From contig NZ_SGIM01000009.1 in the NCBI RefSeq assembly GCF_004208515.1, forward strand, positions 86,804-150,803: DNA of 64,000 nucleotides, in the 5' to 3' direction. The position numbers and the translations under genes were made by a program. Below are positions 57,955 through 64,000 of this stretch, piece after piece (positions within the stretch are counted from its first letter, which is position 1; every line of letters starts with the position of its first letter). The DNA is from Acinetobacter halotolerans. GTDB taxonomy: Bacteria; Pseudomonadota; Gammaproteobacteria; Pseudomonadales; Moraxellaceae. Under the pieces are notes generated by a model. That model did no database searches. It saw nothing but the letters and a program-made list of their open reading frames with translations, and had not been told where the DNA came from.

Positions 57955-59670
57955 ATGAAAGGGACATCATTTAAAGCGACACTCTTGGCACTGACCAGCA
58001 TGTGTTGTTCAAGTATTGCATTGGCTGGGCCAGATCTCGGCGCAGCAGAGCAACAAGCGACCAACTGGCATGCGATCATCATGTTCATGATCTTCGTCGG
58101 TTTAACTTTGTTGATTACTAAATGGGCCGCTAAAAAAACTCAATCTACGCAAGATTTCTATACCGCAGGCGGGGGCATTAGTGGTTTCCAAAATGGTTTA
58201 GCTATCGCGGGCGATTATATGTCCGCTGCATCATTCTTGGGTATTTCAGCCCTCGTTTTCATGTCAGGCTTTGATGGTCTATTGTATTCGCTCGGTTTTA
58301 TGGTCGGTTGGCCGATTGTTTTATTCTTGGTGGCTGAACGATTACGTAACTTAGGTAAATATAATTTATCTGATGTTGTTTCATTCCGCTTGGAAGAGAA
58401 GCCAGTCCGTACTTTGGCAGCCATTAGCTCATTGGTGGTGGTGGCTTTCTATCTGATTGCTCAAATGGTGGGTGCAGGTCAGTTGATCAAACTGTTATTT
58501 GGTTTGAACTATAATCTTGCGGTGGTGATCGTTGGTCTATTGATGATGGCCTATGTCATGTTTGGTGGGATGTTAGCCACTACGTGGGTACAAATCATTA
58601 AGGCGGTGATGCTACTCAGTGGTGCAACGTTCATGGCCTTTATGGTGATGAAAGCGGTTGGTTTTAGCTTTACCAATATGTTTAACCAAGCGATCGACGT
58701 GTACAGTCAAGCACACCATTTAAGCTGGGATGAAGCACTCAGAATTATGGGACCAGGTACACTCACAGCAAATCCAATTGATGCAGTTTCACTTGGTTTA
58801 GCCTTGATGTTTGGTACCGCAGGTTTGCCACATATTCTAATGCGTTTCTTCACGGTAAAAGATGCAAAAGAAGCACGTAAATCGGTTGTCGTGGCGACGG
58901 GCTTTATTGGCTACTTCTATCTGTTAACTTTTATCATCGGTTTCGGTGCAATCCTATTCGTTGCAAACAACCCACAATTCCTTGATCTTGCAAAAATGGC
59001 AGTAACTGGCAAGTTAGAGCTGATGGGTGGTAACAACATGGCTGCAGTGCATTTAAGTGATGCAGTTGGTGGCGATTTGTTCATGGGCTTCATTTCGGCG
59101 GTGGCCTTTGCAACGATCCTTGCAGTGGTTGCAGGCTTGACCCTTTCAGGTGCATCGGCAATCTCACATGACTTGTATGCAAACGTGTTTAAAAAAGGTA
59201 AAACCACACCTGCATCTGAGTTGCGTATGTCAAAAATAGCAACTTTAGGTTTAGCTATTTTTGCGATGATCTTGGGCATTTTGTTCGAAAAGCAAAACGT
59301 AGCATTTATGGTTGGATTAGCATTCTCTGTCGCGTGTTGTGCAAACTTCCCAATTCTTGTGTTATCAATGTTCTGGAAAGGTCTAACGACTCGCGGTGCT
59401 GTGATTGGCTGTTTGGTTGGTTTGGTCGGTGCTGTAAGTTTGATTATTCTTTCTAAAGCGGTTTGGGTGGATACGTTGGGTATTGCTGAAACAGCGCCAA
59501 ATCCATTTAATGGTCCAGCATTATTTGCAATGCCATTATCATTCTTCTGCTGTTGGTTCTTCTCTGTAACGGATAAGTCAGCACGTGCAGAAAAAGATCG
59601 CAAAGCATTTGATGCGCAGTATGTTCGTTCAATGACGGGTGTTGGTGCTACAGGTGCTTCAGATCACTAA
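57955..59670 (+). CDS. actP: cation/acetate symporter
   Basis: A 571-residue sodium:solute symporter of the ActP type. Signal-like N terminus ([18 protein letters not shown]), [54 protein letters not shown] and [19 protein letters not shown] are typical. It brings acetate or other short carboxylates into the cell. The ATG at 57955 follows DUF485 directly (TGAG-ATG), indicating coupled translation. Confidence 0.94.
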   Translation: MKGTSFKATLLALTSMCCSSIALAGPDLGAAEQQATNWHAIIMFMIFVGLTLLITKWAAKKTQSTQDFYTAGGGISGFQNGLAIAGDYMSAASFLGISALVFMSGFDGLLYSLGFMVGWPIVLFLVAERLRNLGKYNLSDVVSFRLEEKPVRTLAAISSLVVVAFYLIAQMVGAGQLIKLLFGLNYNLAVVIVGLLMMAYVMFGGMLATTWVQIIKAVMLLSGATFMAFMVMKAVGFSFTNMFNQAIDVYSQAHHLSWDEALRIMGPGTLTANPIDAVSLGLALMFGTAGLPHILMRFFTVKDAKEARKSVVVATGFIGYFYLLTFIIGFGAILFVANNPQFLDLAKMAVTGKLELMGGNNMAAVHLSDAVGGDLFMGFISAVAFATILAVVAGLTLSGASAISHDLYANVFKKGKTTPASELRMSKIATLGLAIFAMILGILFEKQNVAFMVGLAFSVACCANFPILVLSMFWKGLTTRGAVIGCLVGLVGAVSLIILSKAVWVDTLGIAETAPNPFNGPALFAMPLSFFCCWFFSVTDKSARAEKDRKAFDAQYVRSMTGVGATGASDH

Positions 59671-59691
59671 ACACATTTGATCCTTAAAACA

Positions 59692-59720
59692 AAACCCTCA
59701 TATCAAATGAGGGTTTTTTT
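59692..59720. terminator. terminator between actP and MpaB genes
   Basis: AAACCCTCAT (59692-59701) pairs with ATGAGGGTTT (59707-59716), A-rich before and T-rich after; it can end both convergent transcripts. Confidence 0.85.
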
Positions 59721-59726
59721 ATATGT

Positions 59727-60935
59727 TTATTGATGCATGCTCGCGAGCTGTTTTGATTGGTTCTGATACAAAGACAATCCCGATTTTTGCATGTGACGGC
59801 CGTTACGCTCCAACAAAACATTCAATTGAGGAATGAATCTTGCGCCAGTATAAAGTGTCAGATTGCGCAACAGCAGATAATAAGCAAACCAAGATGCGAA
59901 TCGAGGAGCAAGTCCCAATTTTTTCATTTTTTTACGTCCAATAAAAAACTGGGTCATTTCTAAATGTTGTCGATACGCTAGCTTTTGTTGAAATGTACCT
60001 AGATAGCGATATTGCCGTTCAAAGGGTTCTTTAGAAAGACTTGAGCCAAGTGAAATACTACTGGCATCTGATTGTGGATGGGCGAACTGCATCCAATAGA
60101 TCAGTTTCCAGCCATCTGACTCTTTATCCACTAGCCATTTTTCATCAATCCCCATCAACCAACCTGCATATTTCCAAAAATGCAGAAAGCTGTCCACTTC
60201 TTGCTGATTTGGGAAAATCCCGAGCGCACGAATGCCAATCAAAACCACGCCACTAAATGCAATATTGGTCATCGCTTGATCGTACTGGTTAATCGGTACA
60301 CCCCACGTTTCAGCGTCCCATTTCTCCGATTTTTGCAATTGATGACGAACCAAGGAATGAATGAAACGGACATAGATCGTTGAGGTAAAGCCTTTGCTGA
60401 AACGCTCAAAACCATCTTGTTCGGTGATATCGACCCACCATTTGGTGGTTTCAGCCAAACGTGTTCCTGCTTGTTTGTTTAATGCGCCTGTCAGTACCAA
60501 AGGTTGATTAAATCCGGGATACATATAACCCGTCATTAAGGATAAATCTCTTAAAATGAAACCATTATTGGCACCTAAACGATAGGTAAACTTAAGTGCG
60601 GCATCTATTTTACTTTGCTCGTACCAACTAGGGGTTTGTTGTACCAAATCAAAAAATGTAGTCAGTTCTGGAATCTCATGTGGCAACTGATCTAAGCCTT
60701 GATATAGCGCCGTTTCAAAATACTTCCGATGTTGTCGAGGATTGAGCATTACCCATCGCATAACTTTATCCATAGGCTCATCGCCACTTTGTAAGGCGGT
60801 GTTGAGGGCGAGATATTCTTGATAACTCGGTTGGACTGTTTGATTCGTCATATAACTTAAGATTCTAGTTTTCATATTTGACTGAATCATTTCCGCAAAG
60901 GTAGCCAAACGTTTTGGTTTAATCATACTTTGCAT
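59727..60935 (-). CDS. oxygenase MpaB family protein (DUF2236)
   Basis: A 402-residue helical protein. KGFTSTIYVRFIHSLVRHQL has the Lys-Thr and paired His pattern of the latex-clearing-protein/MpaB superfamily, and WGVPINQYDQAMTNIAFSGV follows as expected. Lcp members bind heme b and cleave polyisoprene; the substrate here is unknown. AGAGG nine bases before the ATG supports the start. Divergent from a TetR regulator. Confidence 0.82.
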   Translation of the reverse strand: MQSMIKPKRLATFAEMIQSNMKTRILSYMTNQTVQPSYQEYLALNTALQSGDEPMDKVMRWVMLNPRQHRKYFETALYQGLDQLPHEIPELTTFFDLVQQTPSWYEQSKIDAALKFTYRLGANNGFILRDLSLMTGYMYPGFNQPLVLTGALNKQAGTRLAETTKWWVDITEQDGFERFSKGFTSTIYVRFIHSLVRHQLQKSEKWDAETWGVPINQYDQAMTNIAFSGVVLIGIRALGIFPNQQEVDSFLHFWKYAGWLMGIDEKWLVDKESDGWKLIYWMQFAHPQSDASSISLGSSLSKEPFERQYRYLGTFQQKLAYRQHLEMTQFFIGRKKMKKLGLAPRFASWFAYYLLLRNLTLYTGARFIPQLNVLLERNGRHMQKSGLSLYQNQSKQLASMHQ

Positions 60936-60976
60936 TGCATAACGCCTCTGATTGTTATTTAATCAAAGCTTAATAT

Positions 60977-61004
60977 GAATAAATATTCGCATTCAATTCG
61001 CATT
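60977..61004. promoter_or_regulatory. dyad plus direct repeats in MpaB/TetR spacer
   Basis: The dyad GAATAAATATTC (60977-60988) overlaps two copies of ATTCGCATT (60985-60993 and 60996-61004) with an 11-base period. Such sites in an 85 bp divergent spacer suggest operator sequence for the neighbouring TetR protein. Confidence 0.5.
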
Positions 61005-61020
61005 TAAATTGAGACTGAGC

Positions 61021-61617
61021 ATGAGAAAGCAACCACAACAACAACGTGCCAAAATGATTGTGGAAAGTATTTTAGAAGGAACGCAAAAATGCATTTCAGA
61101 ATATGGTGTATTACATGTCACCACTCCAAAAATTTCTGAAAAATCAGGCGTTAGTGTTGGGTCGATTTATCAGTACTTTGAGAATAAAGAACAGATTATT
61201 GCTGAATTATTATTACGCAAAAGCGAAGACCTAGGATTAGCATTAAAACAGTTGGTGACCTTACAACAACAGGCGACTATTCAAGACATCATCACATTAA
61301 GCATTGCGTTTGGCTTTGAATCTCTAAAATCTGATCAAGGCTTTTTTATTGAAATTTTAAAGAATTGGCATGCGTATAGTGATTCAGAAGCGTCACAGGT
61401 TTTGGAAAGACATTTTTTAGAAATTGGGATGTATTTATTTGGTCGTTATTATCCGCATTGGGATTTTGAAACCTTGAAACATAAGTCTTTTGTGATTATT
61501 AACAGTACTTTATTTACCATGATGCGCTATGTTAGTAAAAATACCTTCTTGATTGAAGAGCAAAGATTACAACAAGAACTTAGAAAGATGATTGTTGCTT
61601 TTTTAGACGCCATTTAA
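61021..61617 (+). CDS. TetR family regulator
   Basis: About 198 residues. The N-terminal helix-turn-helix is clear: AKMIVESILEGTQKCISEYG, TPKISEKSGVSVGSIYQYFE, NKEQIIAELLLR. The C-terminal ligand domain is of the AefR-like or generic type. A TTG at 61009 is in frame; ATG 61021 is preferred. It is divergent from the MpaB gene, which it probably represses. Confidence 0.88.
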   Translation: MRKQPQQQRAKMIVESILEGTQKCISEYGVLHVTTPKISEKSGVSVGSIYQYFENKEQIIAELLLRKSEDLGLALKQLVTLQQQATIQDIITLSIAFGFESLKSDQGFFIEILKNWHAYSDSEASQVLERHFLEIGMYLFGRYYPHWDFETLKHKSFVIINSTLFTMMRYVSKNTFLIEEQRLQQELRKMIVAFLDAI

Positions 61618-61716
61618 GTCTAATGCGCCATGCTCATTGGATGAAATGTGTAGTGTATTGGTGAGCAAAGTGGTTGATGATTAGCTGTTCAGTACATTCT
61701 TTGTTACCCTAAAAAC

Positions 61717-61734
61717 AACCTACAAATAGGTTTT
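61717..61734 (+). terminator. weak terminator after tetR
   Basis: AACCTA (61717-61722), loop CAAA, TAGGTT (61727-61732) with two further T. The stem is short, so confidence is low. Confidence 0.35.
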
Positions 61735-61890
61735 GAGTGCAAATCTGCGAGCTTTATATGTAAGCAGCATGGGCACTTCCTTTTATAAACTCGGATGAGT
61801 TTTTACATATTAGACGTTTTTTATTATTCAATTTCCGTCTTCTAGTGTGCCGAAGCAAAGCAATAGCTATTAGAAAAGTATGGAGAAAAT

Positions 61891-63858
61891 ATGCCTTCCA
61901 AAACATCCTCTTGGTTGTCTAACGTCAACCAAAATGTTTTCTTTAGTACGGTATTGATTATTGTTGTTTTTCTATCATTTGCCATCTTTACCCCTGATAT
62001 TTTTGAAAGTCTAACTGCACAAGCAAAACAATGGATTACGGACTCTTTTAGTTGGTTCTATATCTTATGTGTTGCTATCTTCCTTGTGCTCTTGGTTTAT
62101 ATCGCTTGTTCTTCAAGCGGTAATATTAAATTGGGACCCGATCATAGCCAGCCAGATTATAGTAATGGTTCATGGTTTGCGATGCTGTTTACAGCAGGGA
62201 TGGGGGTCGGGCTGATGTTCTTTGGTGTGGCAGAACCTGTCATGCATTATGTCACACCACCCAATAGCGATCCTGAGACCATTCAAGCCGCTAAACAAGC
62301 GTTAAGAATCACCTTCTTTCACTGGGGTGTGCATGCGTGGGCCGTATATGCCTTAGTCGGTTTGTCTTTAGCCTATTTTTCCTATCGACATAATTTACCT
62401 TTGAAAACGCGTTCAGCGTTATATCCATTAATTGGTAAAAGAATTTATGGTCGGTGGGGAGATGCAATTGATACCTTTGCTACAGTCGGTACCATTTTTG
62501 GTGTTGCGACTTCGCTGGGTTTTGGTGTGTTACAGGTAAACGCAGGCTTAAACTATTTATTTGGTATCGAGCAGAGTACTGGCACACAAATTGGTTTAAT
62601 TATTTTCGTTAGTATCTTGGCCGCATTATCCGTTTTTGCTGGTCTAGATAAAGGCGTAAAGCGTCTGTCTGAATTAAATCTGATACTTGCAATTGTATTG
62701 GTCGTATTTGTATTCCTCGCAGGGCCAACACTGCACCTATTACGAACAACAGTTGAAAACACGGGACAGTATCTTTCTAACTTATTCGTCATGACTTTTA
62801 ACCTACAGGCATACGAACCGACAGGTTGGATTGGTGGTTGGACTATTTTCTATTGGTCTTGGTGGATTGCTTGGTCGCCTTTTGTGGGGATGTTTATCGC
62901 ACGTGTCTCGCGTGGCCGTACGATTCGAGAGTTTATCCTCGGTGTTATTCTAATTCCAACGGGTTTTACTATTGTTTGGATGGGATTCTGGGGGAATGCT
63001 GCGTTATTTAGCATTATGCAAGAAAACAATATTGCATTGATGCAAATGGTGCAAAAAGATACATCGATTGCGCTTTTTGAGTTTTTAAATCATCTGCCAT
63101 TTTCAGGCATTATGAGCTTGTTGGCGACAGTATTGGTTTTACTTTTCTTTGTTACATCGGCTGACTCAGGCGCGTTGGTGGTGAATTATCTCACTGCTAA
63201 AGATGAAAACACCCCAGCTTGGCAACGGGTATTTTGGGTGGTATTGATTTCGATTCTTACCATTTGTTTGCTATTGGTCGGTGGTCTATCGACTTTGCAG
63301 GCCTCGATGCTGGTGAGTGCATTACCTTTTGCTGTGATTATGCTGTTCATGGGATGGGGCTTATTGAAAGCGCTGAATCTGGATGCGACCAAAGCAAAAA
63401 TGTTGACCGAAGCGCGCACTACGCCACGAGCAATGGCGAATCCACGAAGTTGGCAACAGCGTTTGGGTTTAATTATGCACTACCCACACACTGAGGATGA
63501 GGTCAAACAATATATTGCAGTTCAAGTCTTAAAAGCATTTGAAGCAGTACAGGCCGAATTTAAACGTCGGAAGTTAAGCGTCGCTATTGATGAAACCGAA
63601 CAAGGTTTACGTTTGCGTGTCGATCATCACCAAGAAATTAACTTCGAATACACTGTTTTTTCAAGCAAGACCACGCCACCGAGCTTTATGCTTGGGCAGG
63701 GTGAAGCGGATGATAGTGAATATTTTCAAGCCGAGGTGTTCTTGCGTGAAGGTGGGCAAAACTACGATGTAATGGATTGGACACAGGAAGACTTGATCCA
63801 AGATATTATTGATCAATACGAACGCCACTTATATTTCCTTAACGTTGTGAGAAGCTGA
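61891..63858 (+). CDS. betT: BCCT transporter, BetT-type choline transporter
   Basis: A 655-residue betaine/choline/carnitine carrier with twelve membrane segments. FTAGMGVGLMFFGVAEPVMHY, FHWGVHAWAVYALVG, ATSLGFGVLQVNAGLNYLFG and FYWSWWIAWSPFVGMFIARVSRG are the family core. A long C-terminal cytoplasmic tail of about 140 residues (from ARTTPRAMANPRSWQQRLG on) fits osmotically controlled BetT. No bet oxidation genes lie nearby. GGAGAAAAT precedes the start. Confidence 0.9.
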   Translation: MPSKTSSWLSNVNQNVFFSTVLIIVVFLSFAIFTPDIFESLTAQAKQWITDSFSWFYILCVAIFLVLLVYIACSSSGNIKLGPDHSQPDYSNGSWFAMLFTAGMGVGLMFFGVAEPVMHYVTPPNSDPETIQAAKQALRITFFHWGVHAWAVYALVGLSLAYFSYRHNLPLKTRSALYPLIGKRIYGRWGDAIDTFATVGTIFGVATSLGFGVLQVNAGLNYLFGIEQSTGTQIGLIIFVSILAALSVFAGLDKGVKRLSELNLILAIVLVVFVFLAGPTLHLLRTTVENTGQYLSNLFVMTFNLQAYEPTGWIGGWTIFYWSWWIAWSPFVGMFIARVSRGRTIREFILGVILIPTGFTIVWMGFWGNAALFSIMQENNIALMQMVQKDTSIALFEFLNHLPFSGIMSLLATVLVLLFFVTSADSGALVVNYLTAKDENTPAWQRVFWVVLISILTICLLLVGGLSTLQASMLVSALPFAVIMLFMGWGLLKALNLDATKAKMLTEARTTPRAMANPRSWQQRLGLIMHYPHTEDEVKQYIAVQVLKAFEAVQAEFKRRKLSVAIDETEQGLRLRVDHHQEINFEYTVFSSKTTPPSFMLGQGEADDSEYFQAEVFLREGGQNYDVMDWTQEDLIQDIIDQYERHLYFLNVVRS

Positions 63859-63876
63859 TAAAAGTGGGAAACAAGC

Positions 63877-63906
63877 AAAAAAGAAGTCCTTAGGGACTTC
63901 TTTTTT
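63877..63906. terminator. terminator after betT
   Basis: AAAAAAGAAGTCC (63877-63889), loop TTAG, GGACTTCTTTTTT (63894-63906): a 13 bp perfect stem with both A and T tracts, so it may also end a convergent gene. Confidence 0.9.
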
Positions 63907-63918
63907 GCTATTTAAAGC

Positions 63919-64000
63919 CTAAAAATTCATATTTATGCCGATAAAAGCACCAAACCAATCGTTTTTGTAGAAAAAAGAAACAAGCAAAAGGAAATGTTTG
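63919..64000 (-). CDS. possible outer membrane protein C terminus (partial)
   Basis: On the minus strand a frame open from the window edge ends at TAG 63921-63919 and reads ...FYKNDWFGAFIGINMNF. Alternating hydrophobic residues and a final Phe are the usual end of an outer membrane beta barrel. It lies 13 bp beyond a terminator that could serve it. Only about 26 codons are visible, and the leftmost part is less barrel-like, so this is tentative. Confidence 0.38.
   Translation of the reverse strand, partial: KHFLLLVSFFYKNDWFGAFIGINMNF

Noticed and set aside
58917..59603. A 228-residue open frame on the minus strand inside actP
   Set aside because: It lies wholly antisense to a conserved symporter gene, has a low-complexity Pro/Thr/Lys/Ala composition typical of reversed membrane-protein codons, and matches no family.

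Overview
The window looks like a chromosomal stretch of an Acinetobacter-type gammaproteobacterium (Moraxellaceae). The evidence is moderately AT-rich DNA, a complete atpIBEFHAGDC operon, the order guaA / DUF1852-MesD methionine synthase, argS next to a SPOR protein, zur-znuCB divergent from znuA, and dprA/tsaC/LysM next to def. No transposase, integrase, CRISPR array or prophage is visible, so this is mostly ordinary core genome with a few accessory insertions. The species cannot be named from the sequence alone.

Layout. 1-4763: end of a valine/isobutyrate catabolic operon (tail of a probable mmsB, acyl-CoA synthetase, acyl-CoA dehydrogenase, enoyl-CoA hydratase, 3-hydroxyisobutyryl-CoA hydrolase), then an MHS-family transporter. 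6241-7122: two tRNA-Gly(GCC) genes on the minus strand, and a GNAT gene trapped between a decayed copy of a terminator plus tRNA 3' end and the intact copy. 7312-13249: small housekeeping genes (BolA, SirB-like, an orphan ParA, a lipoprotein, LysE, DedA, DoxX, a BOF protein, DUF445). 13697-15265: guaA, followed by a cluster of hairpins whose stems differ but remain paired. 16154-18864: DUF1852 (MesX), MesD-type core methionine synthase and a flavin reductase, a folate-independent methionine synthase system. 19020-24790: pirin, OsmC, GST, SPOR protein, ArgS and a Dyp-type peroxidase. 25590-28759: zinc uptake locus with two Zur-like boxes. 28860-36141: F1Fo ATP synthase operon with a clear promoter and terminator. 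36233-43331: lipoproteins, an unfamiliar 720-residue protein with a possible PD-(D/E)xK-like core and a glycine-rich membrane segment, glutathione peroxidase, and an AraC/MFS/TetR efflux locus. 44560-44725: a gene-free segment with a promoter-like signal and two closing hairpins, a candidate small RNA. 44759-50985: tsaC, dprA, LysM protein, def, then a His-rich DUF2946 protein and an OprC-like TonB-dependent copper receptor. 51052-53544: poorly known proteins. 53944-59670: CrbS/MxtR-like transporter-fused hybrid histidine kinase divergent from DUF485-actP (acetate uptake). 59727-63858: MpaB-family oxygenase divergent from a TetR regulator, then a BetT-type choline transporter. A possible outer membrane protein C terminus runs off the right edge.

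How the genes work together: isobutyrate/valine carbon enters through the first operon; acetate sensing and uptake are paired (CrbS-like kinase with ActP); zinc uptake has its regulator in the divergent locus; copper uptake is paired with a His-rich companion; methionine synthesis is served by an oxygen-linked MesX/MesD pair. The most interesting items are the 720-residue protein, the candidate small RNA, the covarying hairpin cluster after guaA, the GNAT insertion beside tRNA-Gly, and the MesXD-flavin reductase unit with its unusual inverted repeat.
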